Assembly (NCBI GenBank): GCA_910579425.1
Contig: CAJTVL010000028.1
Span: 1 to 51,878, forward strand
Reading direction: 5' to 3'
DNA length: 51,878 nt
Origin: an uncultured Lachnospiraceae bacterium
GTDB lineage: Bacteria > Bacillota > Clostridia > Lachnospirales > Lachnospiraceae
Shown: positions 8,670-17,513 of the stretch, piece after piece
How the letters are laid out: each line of letters starts with the position of its first letter
Numbering within the stretch: position 1 is the stretch's first letter
Position numbers and translations under genes: made by a program
Notes under the pieces: generated by a model
Database searches by the model: none
The model's input: the letters and a program-made list of their open reading frames with translations, nothing else
Told to the model about the DNA's origin: nothing

Positions 8670-9716
8670 ATGATCACAGTAATAATACCTGTTTACAATA
8701 CAGAGCGATATTTAAAACGATGCATAGAGTCGGTTTTAAGGTCTGCCTATCAGGATTTTGAGATTATCCTGATTAATGACGGCTCCATAGATCAAAGCCG
8801 TGAAATATGCGAGCAATATTCTGATTCTGACAATCGTATCAGGCTTTTGAATCAGAGAAACACAGGAGCTTCAACAGCCAGAAACAGAGGGATTGACGAA
8901 AGTCAGGGGGAATGGCTTGTATTTGTGGATTCGGATGATATGGTTTCAGAGTATTTTCTGGGAACAGTAGCACAGGAGAAATTCAAAGATCTGGATTTGC
9001 TCATTTTTGATTGTGAGAAAATTGTGCCGGGGAGAAAAGCGAAAACATCAGGAAAGCCAGAGCCGGAAACGGGGATGTTTTTTTTTACAGAAGAAGATGC
9101 GCCTGCTTTGATCGAAAATATGTTAACAGGGCGTCTATTGCAAAAAAGCAGGTGCGTGAACCTGCGCTCACCATGGGCGAAGGCCTACAAAAAAAGGGTT
9201 ATCGACCAATACGGGATCAGATTTCCTGCAGATATTTTTATAGGCGAGGATCAGATATTTAATTTGGAATATCTAATTAGAGTTAAAGCAGGCGCTTATA
9301 TAGGCCAGATGGCTTATCTGACAGAATGGCGTCCTGATTCGGTTACGCATAGCTTTCAGCCGAATTTTATCGGAAATTATTATCTATTTCAAAAGACGCT
9401 AAAATCACTTATGAAAGAATATGATATTTTTGATGCTCTGGAGGGAGCATACCATGAGAATGTACTTGCTTCTATGACCGAAGTTTTGATAAACGGTATT
9501 TTTGATCCGAGAAATAATAGGACGCGTAGCGAGAACAGCGAATTGTTTCGGGAAGTACGTGAGTATGAAAATTACAAATATGCTATGAGATACAGCATAA
9601 CGACAGGGCCGCTCCCGAGAAAAATCCTTTTTCTGTTTTTCAATCTGCGTTGCTATGACCTGGTAAATATAATAAGCAGGATAAGTTTCTTTCTTTTGAC
9701 CAGAATCCACAGATAA
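8670..9716 (+). CDS. Glycosyltransferase family 2
   Basis: The 348 aa protein opens with ITVIIPVYNTERYL, has LINDGSIDQS, and a VDSDDM metal site near residue 93, all typical of GT2. GEDQIFNLEYL near residue 192 matches the acceptor-side (G)ED motif. The C-terminal 35 residues are hydrophobic and basic (KILFLFFNL, IISRISFFLL), suggesting peripheral membrane attachment. It starts with ATG, with a GAAGGAGCAGG purine run about 10 bases upstream. A TATAAT at 8634-8639 has no convincing -35, so I do not call an internal promoter. The sugar is unknown. Confidence 0.85.
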   Translation: MITVIIPVYNTERYLKRCIESVLRSAYQDFEIILINDGSIDQSREICEQYSDSDNRIRLLNQRNTGASTARNRGIDESQGEWLVFVDSDDMVSEYFLGTVAQEKFKDLDLLIFDCEKIVPGRKAKTSGKPEPETGMFFFTEEDAPALIENMLTGRLLQKSRCVNLRSPWAKAYKKRVIDQYGIRFPADIFIGEDQIFNLEYLIRVKAGAYIGQMAYLTEWRPDSVTHSFQPNFIGNYYLFQKTLKSLMKEYDIFDALEGAYHENVLASMTEVLINGIFDPRNNRTRSENSELFREVREYENYKYAMRYSITTGPLPRKILFLFFNLRCYDLVNIISRISFFLLTRIHR

Positions 9717-9766
9717 TAGACGCTACAATCTTTTATATCTGAGAGAAGTGAGGAGTAGTTGTAAAT

Positions 9767-10795
9767 ATGGATGAAACAGTTTCGATCATTGTACCTGCTC
9801 ACCAGGAGGAAAAGCGGATAGAGCGCTGCTTGCAGAGCATTCTGCGTTCTTCCTATTCCAAATTGGAGGTGATAGTAGTGAATGATGGTTCTACAGATAA
9901 TACAGGGGAAATTGTTGAAGCGTTTAAAAAAAGGAACAACAAGGAAAATGTAAGTATCAAGTTGTTTACGGTTCCTAAAAGTGGAGTGGCGTATGCACGG
10001 AATTATGGTTTGGCTCAGGCGAAAGGACAGTTTATTGGCTTTGCCGATGCAGATGATATGATACATCCTCAAATAATAGAGAAGTTAGTGAACAGCCTGC
10101 ATAGAGGAAATGATCTGGCAGTTTGTGGTTTTTTGCGTTGTGATAAAGACGGTAAGCCAAAATGGTTGCAATATCCTCTGAGGGGCAGGCAAAAAGCTTG
10201 CCCGAGCCAGGCGCTTAAAATCGCAATGTGGGATCAGGTTATTATGAATATCTGTATAACCTTGTTCCGCAGGGAGAGGATCATAGACGAGAATGGAAAG
10301 CTTTTAGTGTCCTGCCCGGAAGATGTGTCTATTTATGAGGATTTTGCATTTATATGTGAGTATATAAGCAGATGCAGCGGCCAGATGGAAGTGATTCCTT
10401 TCCGGGGCTACTTGCACTGCAAGCGCCGGGGGAGCCTGACAGACAGAGCATACGCTGTGCAGGAAATCCAATATGCATTGAAGCCGATCCTTACTATAGG
10501 AGAGAAGCTAAATGACAGCACCTTCATAGCCCATAAGCTTCAATATGCATTTCGGTTTATGGCTTTTTGGTATGAGCAGGCGTATCGCTATAGCAAAGAG
10601 CAGTTTTCTCCGGGTGTGGAATCCTGGGAAATCTGTATGCAGGAGCTTGAAAAATATGCGGATGTCTTTCTCCTGGCCCCTAATGTAGCGTTTCATAGAA
10701 AGGTCGCTATGTGGGTGATCAGAAAGCATCCAAACGCAGGGCGCTGGCTGGCCCGAATTGCCGGAGGGATTTTTTGGAGAAGATATACTGGGTAA
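9767..10795 (+). CDS. Glycosyltransferase family 2, last gene of the first glycan operon
   Basis: This 342 aa GT2 enzyme has VSIIVPAHQEEKRIERCL, VVNDGSTDNT and FADADDMIHP, where ADADD is the metal-binding motif. EDFAFICEY near residue 190 is the acceptor-side motif. It ends in a short basic/aromatic tail (AGGIFWRRY). AGGAG lies 11 bases before the ATG, slightly far. No intrinsic terminator with a U tract is visible after it. The next promoter lies 33 bases downstream, so some read-through into the Pel-type operon is possible. Confidence 0.85.
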   Translation: MDETVSIIVPAHQEEKRIERCLQSILRSSYSKLEVIVVNDGSTDNTGEIVEAFKKRNNKENVSIKLFTVPKSGVAYARNYGLAQAKGQFIGFADADDMIHPQIIEKLVNSLHRGNDLAVCGFLRCDKDGKPKWLQYPLRGRQKACPSQALKIAMWDQVIMNICITLFRRERIIDENGKLLVSCPEDVSIYEDFAFICEYISRCSGQMEVIPFRGYLHCKRRGSLTDRAYAVQEIQYALKPILTIGEKLNDSTFIAHKLQYAFRFMAFWYEQAYRYSKEQFSPGVESWEICMQELEKYADVFLLAPNVAFHRKVAMWVIRKHPNAGRWLARIAGGIFWRRYTG

Positions 10796-10828
10796 ACGCT
10801 AGACGGGCCTTCAGGGCTTAAAATTTTA

Positions 10829-10858
10829 TTGAAATCTCTAACATAACTATGATATACT
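10829..10858 (+). promoter_or_regulatory. Promoter of the Pel-type operon with about 160-nt leader
   Basis: TTGAAA (10829-10834) and TATACT (10853-10858), each 5/6 to consensus, are separated by 18 bases. Transcription would start near 10865, leaving a leader of about 160 nt before the ATG at 11028. A GGGAGGA ribosome site lies just before that start. I looked in the leader for the conserved core of a c-di-GMP-I (GEMM) riboswitch and did not see it. No strong hairpin with a U tract is present. Confidence 0.62.
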
Positions 10859-11027
10859 TATTTAAATATGTAAGTTTTTTAGTGTGGACAAAATACATAT
10901 TATGCCCATACCTTTCCCTGAAGAGGAAAATATCTGGGGAATACCGGCGCGATTTATTTCATCATTATGTAAATATCATAAAGAAAACGGGAATGGAGGA
11001 TTTTTGGAACAATAAGGGAGGAATGGG

Positions 11028-13208
11028 ATGAATATTTTACTTGTAGGCGGTTCATCGAATTTTATGAATCGGCTGATTCGAAAATTGAAAAAGGAAGGGC
11101 ACAGGGTCTGCCTGCTGACCGGAAATCGTTATAAGGATGATTCCTACGAGCGTGTTTTTGAGGCATACAGATTTCCTTACGATTGTGAATCCGTGAAGGC
11201 GGTGTTTGAAAGTGTGCTCCCTGACGTGACAATATTTTTAGGCGCATATGATTCAAATTTCCGATGGAGCGAAGAAGAAAAAACCATTGTTCAATTCATG
11301 ACCGGATTGATGAATTGTATGCTTTCTTTTGATGTATCCGGAAGAGGGCGCTTTATCTTCTTGTCTTCCGAGGAAGTCTATGGGGGAGATTATCCTCAGG
11401 ATATAACCGAGGAGGAGGAGACCGGACCGGAAGGGACGAAGGGAATGGCTCTGGCACAGGGAGAGAATCTCTGCGCTTCTTTTAGTCGGATGATGAAAAA
11501 GGATGTGGTGGTTCTGCGTTTGCAGCATCTCTATGGAATTCCTTCGGGACGGTCAGATTGCAATGAGAGTATTACCTGGTCTTGTCTGGAAGCTTTGCGG
11601 GGAAATGACCTTACGGCTAACGAGGCTGTGAGATATGCATTGCTAAGTGAGTCAGATGCGCTTGAGTATATCTACCGGATCGTATCCTGCAACTCGCATG
11701 AGAGCAGTATATATAATCTGTCTTCGTCTCATGAAACCAATGAAATGGAAATAGCAGGATGGATCAACTCTGCCATGGAAAGAACAGAGGAAAGGATTAC
11801 GGGCAATCATGCGCCGGGAAAAAGGTGCGTGCTGTCTAACCAGCGTTTTAGAGAAGAATTTGATGTAGCTGTCCGGGGGAACACGCAGACAAACATCGAC
11901 AGGATTGTTTCCCACATGAAGGCCCATAAAAATGAATTTCTTACAGATATGGAGCGAAAGCCCACGATATGGGAGAGGATAAAACGGAGAATGGGATGGC
12001 TTACAAAGGCTATGATACCTTTTGTGGAAAACCTGGTTTGCTTTATTCCGTTCTTTCTTTTGAATAATCGTGCAGCGGGCAGCGCCTATCTTTCCCGTCT
12101 GGATGTTTATCTTCTGTATGTACTACTCTTTGCAGTGGTTCACGGACAGCAACAGGCAGTCTTTTCTGCAGTGTTGGCCTGTATAGGGTATTTCTTCAGA
12201 CAGACCTTTGACAGAAGCGGGTTTGAAGTGGTGGTAGGTTATAATACCTATGTATGGATAGCCCAGCTTTTTGTAGTGGGTCTTGTAGTAGGCTATCTCC
12301 ACGATCAGATCAAACAGTTGCGGGATGAGGCGGCGGATGAGAGGGAGTATCTCTCAGGACAGCTCATGGATATTAGAAGTATCAATGACAGTAATGTAAG
12401 GGTGAAAGATGCGCTTACGACACAGATCATCAATCAAAATGACAGTATTGGCAAGATTTATCGGGTGACTTCGAAGCTGAATCAGTTGATGCCCGAGGAT
12501 GTATTGTTCCGTGCGGCTGAAATGCTGGGCGAGCTGATGGAAAGTAAGGATGTGGCAATCTATACGGTATCGGGCAATGCATATGCAAGATTGTTTTCTT
12601 ATACATCGGAAAAGGCCAGAAAGGGAGGAAATTCTGTTCGTTTTCAGGAGTGCGGGAGTATGTCAGAGGCGCTGATGAATCATAAGGTATATATTAACCG
12701 TGAGATGGATGAACAATATCCAATGATGGCAAATGCCATATACAGCGATGATGACGTGCAGGTTATCGTGATGCTTTGGAGCCTTCCATGGGATCACATG
12801 ACGCTGGGGCAGGCAGATTATCTGGTAGTATGCGGTTACCTGATTCAGAATGCGGTTATTCATGCCAACCGGTATCTGGCTTCGTTAAGCGATGCCCGTT
12901 ATGTGGAAGGGCAGGAGCTCTTGAAAACAAGAGCCTTCAATGCGCTTGCCCGTTCTTTTTTGAAAGCCAGAGAACAGCATCTGACAGAATGTACGCTTCT
13001 GGAAGTGATGGTGGAAGGGCAGAGCCTGGAAGAAGCCGGAAAGAATCTTGCCGGAAGTCTGCGCAACACGGATTACATCGGAATAGCGGGAGATAGAGCA
13101 CTGCATGTGCTGCTTTCCAATACAGGCCGGGAAGAAGCCAAAGTCGTGGTGGGGCGTTTCGGGCAGAAAGGCTACCAATGCCAGATTAAAGAAGAGTGGG
13201 TGATGTGA
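11028..13208 (+). CDS. pelD: PelD-like c-di-GMP receptor fused to an N-terminal degenerate SDR/epimerase domain
   Basis: The 726 aa protein has three parts. Residues 1 to about 290 resemble an NAD-dependent epimerase (ILLVGGSSNF, FLSSEEVYGG), but the third glycine of the Rossmann motif is lost and the YxxxK catalytic pair is absent (KGMALAQGE in its place), so it is probably inactive. Residues about 325-430 hold four membrane helices. Then follow a short coiled stretch, a GAF domain (about 480-610) and a degenerate GGDEF. There AGDRA (687-691) replaces GGDEF, but RNTD (679-682) keeps the RxxD I-site. Arg710 sits 31 residues after Arg679, the same spacing as R359 and R390 of PleD. PelD binds c-di-GMP to activate Pel synthesis in Pseudomonas and Bacillus cereus. 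Here pelE, pelF and pelG follow, which fixes the identity. Confidence 0.85.
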   Translation: MNILLVGGSSNFMNRLIRKLKKEGHRVCLLTGNRYKDDSYERVFEAYRFPYDCESVKAVFESVLPDVTIFLGAYDSNFRWSEEEKTIVQFMTGLMNCMLSFDVSGRGRFIFLSSEEVYGGDYPQDITEEEETGPEGTKGMALAQGENLCASFSRMMKKDVVVLRLQHLYGIPSGRSDCNESITWSCLEALRGNDLTANEAVRYALLSESDALEYIYRIVSCNSHESSIYNLSSSHETNEMEIAGWINSAMERTEERITGNHAPGKRCVLSNQRFREEFDVAVRGNTQTNIDRIVSHMKAHKNEFLTDMERKPTIWERIKRRMGWLTKAMIPFVENLVCFIPFFLLNNRAAGSAYLSRLDVYLLYVLLFAVVHGQQQAVFSAVLACIGYFFRQTFDRSGFEVVVGYNTYVWIAQLFVVGLVVGYLHDQIKQLRDEAADEREYLSGQLMDIRSINDSNVRVKDALTTQIINQNDSIGKIYRVTSKLNQLMPEDVLFRAAEMLGELMESKDVAIYTVSGNAYARLFSYTSEKARKGGNSVRFQECGSMSEALMNHKVYINREMDEQYPMMANAIYSDDDVQVIVMLWSLPWDHMTLGQADYLVVCGYLIQNAVIHANRYLASLSDARYVEGQELLKTRAFNALARSFLKAREQHLTECTLLEVMVEGQSLEEAGKNLAGSLRNTDYIGIAGDRALHVLLSNTGREEAKVVVGRFGQKGYQCQIKEEWVM

Positions 13209-13209
13209 G

Positions 13210-14166
13210 ATGACTTTCGGGAAGGCTTTTGGGGAGAGAGAATTTCTGCTGTTGCTTTTTATAAACTTGATTATTGTAATTCTGTACCTGCTGTGGATGC
13301 TGGTGCTTAAAATTGTCTGGAAAAAAGAAAGGATTAAAAGCAGCTTTTTGAAAGCAGGCGTTATGCTTCTTTGTCCGGTGGTAGGGGGAGGCTTTTTTCT
13401 GCTGGGTTATATCTGTAACAGGGTAATCTTCTTTGTACAGGTAGATTTGGAAGATGTTATTTTCAGTAAGGAGAGAGTTAAGCCTCAGATGGCTGCGGAA
13501 GAAGAGCAGGAGAGCAATATGGTTCCAATGGAGGAAGCAATTGCCGTTACGGATAAGGACAGCCTGAGAAATATGATGATGAATGTCATACGTGGGGACG
13601 TGAAATCTTCTCTTTCAGCGATTTCCCTGGCACTAAGCAGCGACGATTCAGAGACTTCTCATTATGCGGCTGCGGCACTGCAGAGAGTGCTGGGAGATTT
13701 CAGAGCTTTGGTGCAGAACAATTATCAGAAGATTAGGATGGAAAAAGAGGAGGAGACTCAGGAAGAACGCTTGGAACGTCTCTCGCTGGCCGAAGAAACA
13801 ATTGATTCTATGGCGGAATTTATGGAGAAGAGGCTTCTTGCCGAAGGCGAGCAAAAAAAATATGTGGATATGCTGGAGGAAATGTGTGAGCTTTTGCTTA
13901 CTGAAGATGCAAAGAGGATGACAGCAGGGCGTTTTAGAGCCGTAAGCATGAATTTGCTGGAGATCAAAGATTATGAGCGATGCCGTAAATGGTGTCTGCA
14001 AGCGTATTCACAGTATCCTGAAGAACTGGAGGCATATGTCTGTCAGCTAAAGCTGTATTTCGCTGTGGGAGACAGAGAGAAGTTCTTTCGAGTGCTGCAG
14101 GAACTGAGATCTTCAGATATAGAAATTGACAGTGAAACTCTTGAGTTGATCCGGGTATTTTCATAG
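13210..14166 (+). CDS. pelE: PelE-like membrane TPR protein
   Basis: The 318 aa protein starts with two membrane helices (about 11-33 and 48-68), with a charged loop between them, followed by a cytoplasmic helical region with TPR-like helix pairs (about 110-318). YERCRKWCLQAYSQYPEELEAYVCQLKLYFAVGD is such a pair split over residues near 260-293. PelE joins PelD, PelG and PelF at the inner face of the membrane in known Pel systems. Its place, one base after pelD, is the conserved gene order. PelE sequences diverge strongly, so the assignment rests on topology and context. Residues 180-215 are very rich in Glu, Lys and Arg. Confidence 0.72.
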   Translation: MTFGKAFGEREFLLLLFINLIIVILYLLWMLVLKIVWKKERIKSSFLKAGVMLLCPVVGGGFFLLGYICNRVIFFVQVDLEDVIFSKERVKPQMAAEEEQESNMVPMEEAIAVTDKDSLRNMMMNVIRGDVKSSLSAISLALSSDDSETSHYAAAALQRVLGDFRALVQNNYQKIRMEKEEETQEERLERLSLAEETIDSMAEFMEKRLLAEGEQKKYVDMLEEMCELLLTEDAKRMTAGRFRAVSMNLLEIKDYERCRKWCLQAYSQYPEELEAYVCQLKLYFAVGDREKFFRVLQELRSSDIEIDSETLELIRVFS

Positions 14167-14213
14167 ATTCGAAAATAATTATGCGCACTTTTACTGCGCA
14201 GATAGGAGCAGGC

Positions 14214-16004
14214 ATGGTATCACGTAGAAAGCTGTTCAGCATGATCCTTATGATGACAGTGTTGTTTTTGTTGTTTATGCTAACCCAGATTTATCGGGAT
14301 GCTGTGAATAATTATGATACAAATGAATATGCTGCGGAGATTACCCTCGGACGGTCGGATTCCTTTTCGGCTGAAGAGGCAAGTGTGCAGGCTCCGGAGG
14401 GCAGACAGGTTGTGCTGATTGGCCGGCAGTCCGGCAGCTTTGGAAATGTAGTGGAGCAGTGGTGTACCTATTCCAAACGTTATTTGTGTTGTTTTTCCTC
14501 ACTTAGAGACTATCTTTCCCAGCACAGAGTCAGCGCGGATATTCTTTGTCTGGAACCGGAAAGCATTTCCTGTTTAGAGGACGGAGAACTGCTTGGGGAG
14601 CTTTATGACCAGGAGCTGGTGATGATTTTTGGCGGCTTGCCGGAAGCGGAGAAACTGAAGAAGGTGCCAAAGCTTTGCCAGGTTCTTGGAATAGAGAAAA
14701 TCCGTGAGGACAATACAGAGCTTACCGGTATCTGTATGTATAAAGGATTTTTGTTAGGTGGAGAGGTTCTTTATCAGGCAGATACCCAGGAGGATGCGCT
14801 CAGACAGGATCTGGAATTGCAGGTTCCCTGGTATGAGCTGGGAGGAATGACAAAGAAATATATGATAGGGCTCGTGGAGGACGAAAGTGTGGAAAGGGAA
14901 GACCAACCGCCGATCCTCTGGAGGAATACCTTGGGGAAGGCGAAGGTGTTTGCCGTAAACGGTGAATATCTGCGTGATGAAACAGGGCTGGGATTTTTGG
15001 ACGCCATGATGGCGGAGAGTTATTCGTATTTCCTCTATCCTGTTGTAAATGCGCAGAATCTGTCTGTAACAGACTATCCCAGTTTCACCTCTGAAAATGA
15101 GGAGGCGCTTCAGGAGATTTACAGTAACAGCCACAGGATGTTGCTCCAGCATATTATATGGCCGAGTCTGATTTCGCTTTCGGAACAGAGCGGTTTTAAG
15201 ATGACATGCTTTTTGACGCCGGAGTTTTTCTATTCGGGAGAAAACGAACTACAGACAGAGCTTCTTTCTTATTATCTGCGTCAGATCAGAGAGCAGCATG
15301 GAGAAATGGGGTGGTCTGCGGAGGGAATGGATGAGATTTCCGTGGCTGATAAGTGGAGCAGAGATGCCCGGTTTTTCAGCGAGGCTGAAAGTACATATTG
15401 TTATACTGCCGCCTACGGAGGAAATGTCCAGGCGGACGAGATTGCCGGGCTGAAAGGGGGAGAGGAAATACCTGAAATCCGTACTCTTTCAGGAATGCGT
15501 GAAGAGAAAGAGCCGCCTGTATCCTTTCTATCAGAAAATATTACCTGCCAGGGAATTACACATAGGGCGGACAGATATTATTTTTCGGATGATCTTAAAA
15601 ACCGCAGCTTACAGACCGCTTTGGGCTATACGAATATCCTGCTGGATATGCGCTGTGTTTCCTGGCCGGAATCCGCACAGGAACATTGGGAGAATTATTC
15701 CAGGATAATTTCAGGGAATATCGCAACCTGGTGGAAGCCTTTTTCCTGCTTTGATAAGACAACGGTTACAGAGAGCGACGGCCGTGTGAGAAGTTTTCTG
15801 GCGGTGGAGTACGAAGATATGAGAGAGGATGATACCATTGAGCTTAAGCTAAAGAACAGGCAGGGAATGGTGAGCTTCGTTCTCAGGACACATGATAAGA
15901 GGGTGGAAACAGTTTTGGGAGGAACTTTTTCACAGATAGAGCAGGACGCCTGGCTGATTACGGTGCAGGAAGATGAGGTCAGTATAGTTTTGGAAAGTCT
16001 GTAA
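14214..16004 (+). CDS. DUF2194-like membrane-anchored protein in the PelA position
   Basis: The 596 aa protein has one N-terminal membrane anchor (about 6-26) and a large extracytoplasmic part. I recognise it as resembling the DUF2194 proteins found in clostridial Pel-type loci. It sits where Bacillus pel operons carry the PelA deacetylase. The region FKMTCFLTPEFFYSG (about 330-345) recalls a polysaccharide-deacetylase-like strand, but I cannot see a complete Asp-His-His metal triad. I chose the ATG at 14214 because AGGAG lies five bases upstream; the ATG at 14181 has no ribosome site. The likely role is modification of the nascent glycan outside the membrane. No GH166-type hydrolase domain of the P. 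aeruginosa PelA kind is apparent. Confidence 0.62.
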   Translation: MVSRRKLFSMILMMTVLFLLFMLTQIYRDAVNNYDTNEYAAEITLGRSDSFSAEEASVQAPEGRQVVLIGRQSGSFGNVVEQWCTYSKRYLCCFSSLRDYLSQHRVSADILCLEPESISCLEDGELLGELYDQELVMIFGGLPEAEKLKKVPKLCQVLGIEKIREDNTELTGICMYKGFLLGGEVLYQADTQEDALRQDLELQVPWYELGGMTKKYMIGLVEDESVEREDQPPILWRNTLGKAKVFAVNGEYLRDETGLGFLDAMMAESYSYFLYPVVNAQNLSVTDYPSFTSENEEALQEIYSNSHRMLLQHIIWPSLISLSEQSGFKMTCFLTPEFFYSGENELQTELLSYYLRQIREQHGEMGWSAEGMDEISVADKWSRDARFFSEAESTYCYTAAYGGNVQADEIAGLKGGEEIPEIRTLSGMREEKEPPVSFLSENITCQGITHRADRYYFSDDLKNRSLQTALGYTNILLDMRCVSWPESAQEHWENYSRIISGNIATWWKPFSCFDKTTVTESDGRVRSFLAVEYEDMREDDTIELKLKNRQGMVSFVLRTHDKRVETVLGGTFSQIEQDAWLITVQEDEVSIVLESL

Positions 16005-16042
16005 ATCGGGTAAATGACGGATAGAGAATGAGAGGTGCCGTT

Positions 16043-17500
16043 TTGAAAGTATGCATTGTTTCGGAGGGCTGTTATCCCTACTCAGTGGGAGGGGTTTCCG
16101 GATGGATCCACAGTATGATAAATGCGTTTCCCAACTTGGAATTTATTTTGGTTAATATTGTATCAAGCAGGGAGCAGAGAGGCAAATTTGCCTATGAACT
16201 TCCTGACCATGTAACGCAGGTATATGAGATTTATCTGCAGGACGATGACTGGCATCCGAAGCGCCTTTTTCGAAAATCTCACTTGAAGCTGAGGGAAGGG
16301 GAATGGCGGGCGCTTCGCAGCCTGATGCTGAATCAAAAAGTAGAGTGGGATGAGTTATTTGAAATGTTCCACAATCGAAAGATCTCTGTGGATGAGTTGC
16401 TGATGGGCGAAGATTTTTTGCGCATTTCTGTGGAGGTATACGAAAAACGTTATTCCCAGATCATGTTTTCAGATTTTTTGTGGACTCTGCGGTCAATGTA
16501 TGTACCTCTTTTTTTTGTTATGAAGGCAGAGATACCTAAGGCAGATGCATATCACTGTGTAGCTACCGGATACGCAGGAATCGTGGGCGCTATGGCGGCT
16601 CATTTTTACGGAAGTAAGCTTCTCTTATCCGAACATGGGATTTATACCAGAGAGCGGGAAGAAGAACTGATCAGAGCGACCTGGTTGGATGGACTCTACA
16701 AAAATATCTGGATTGAACAATTCAGAAAAATGTCAACGCTGGTTTATACAAAAGCGGATGTGGTCACAAGCCTGTATGACCATGCCAGAGAACTGCAGGT
16801 AGAATTGGGCTGCCCGATGGACAAAATACAAATTATACCTAATGGGATTGATGTTGACAGGCAGGCAGAGCTTTCGGGGAAGAGTGAGGAGGAGCAGTCT
16901 CTGATCTATGTAGGAGCGATCCTGAGAGTTACACAGATTAAAGATGTGAAGACCTTATTGCGGGCTTTTGCGGATGCGAAGAAGATGGTTCCTAATCTGA
17001 AGCTGTGGATTATGGGGCCGATGGATGAGGAGCCGGAATATGCAGCGGAATGTGTGGAGCTGGTGCAGACATTGGAAATCCCGGATGTGATTTTTACCGG
17101 GAATGTAGATGTAAGCGAGTACCTGGGCAGGATGGATTTTACAATTCTGACCAGTATCAGCGAGGGGCAGCCCCTTACTATACTGGAAAGCTATGCGGCA
17201 GAAAAGCCGGTGATCGCCACCGATGTGGGGAATTGCAGAGGTTTGATCTATGGGGAAGCCGATGATGACTTTGGTACAGCCGGGATACTGACTCATGTTA
17301 TGAACCAGCAGGAGATTACGGATGCGATCGTGGAGCTGGCGCTTAATCCTGAAAAGAGAGAAGAAATGGGAGAGAACGGCTACAGCCGGGTAATTGCCAA
17401 ACACAAGGTAGAGGATATGCGTCGGGCTTATAAGCAAATATACCGGAAATTTTCAGATGACAGATTCCTGGACTGGACGGAGGAACCGTTTCATATTTGA
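16043..17500 (+). CDS. pelF: GT4 glycosyltransferase PelF
   Basis: PelF is the cytoplasmic GT-B polymerase of Pel, using UDP-HexNAc donors. The 485 aa sequence starts with KVCIVSEGCYPYSVGGVSGW, the conserved PelF N-terminal loop. It has LLSEHGIYTRERE near residue 197, IIPNGID near 270, and the GT4 retaining motif E-x7-E in SEGQPLTILESYA (Glu374 and Glu382). I chose the TTG at 16043 because AGAGGTG lies five bases before it and it matches where the family begins. An ATG at 16028 would add five residues but has a weaker ribosome site. The gene is followed directly by pelG. This is the most recognisable Pel gene in the locus. Confidence 0.92.
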   Translation: MKVCIVSEGCYPYSVGGVSGWIHSMINAFPNLEFILVNIVSSREQRGKFAYELPDHVTQVYEIYLQDDDWHPKRLFRKSHLKLREGEWRALRSLMLNQKVEWDELFEMFHNRKISVDELLMGEDFLRISVEVYEKRYSQIMFSDFLWTLRSMYVPLFFVMKAEIPKADAYHCVATGYAGIVGAMAAHFYGSKLLLSEHGIYTREREEELIRATWLDGLYKNIWIEQFRKMSTLVYTKADVVTSLYDHARELQVELGCPMDKIQIIPNGIDVDRQAELSGKSEEEQSLIYVGAILRVTQIKDVKTLLRAFADAKKMVPNLKLWIMGPMDEEPEYAAECVELVQTLEIPDVIFTGNVDVSEYLGRMDFTILTSISEGQPLTILESYAAEKPVIATDVGNCRGLIYGEADDDFGTAGILTHVMNQQEITDAIVELALNPEKREEMGENGYSRVIAKHKVEDMRRAYKQIYRKFSDDRFLDWTEEPFHI

Positions 17501-17513
17501 GAGGAGTGAGATC

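Noticed and set aside
10859..11027. c-di-GMP riboswitch in the pel leader
   Set aside because: I looked for the conserved GEMM core blocks and did not find them; no U-tract terminator hairpin is present.
10849..11031. 60-codon frame before pelD with a hydrophobic start, overlapping the pelD ATG
   Set aside because: Its ATG lies inside the predicted promoter (before the likely transcription start) and has no ribosome site. I treat the region as promoter and leader, though a shorter leader peptide is not excluded.
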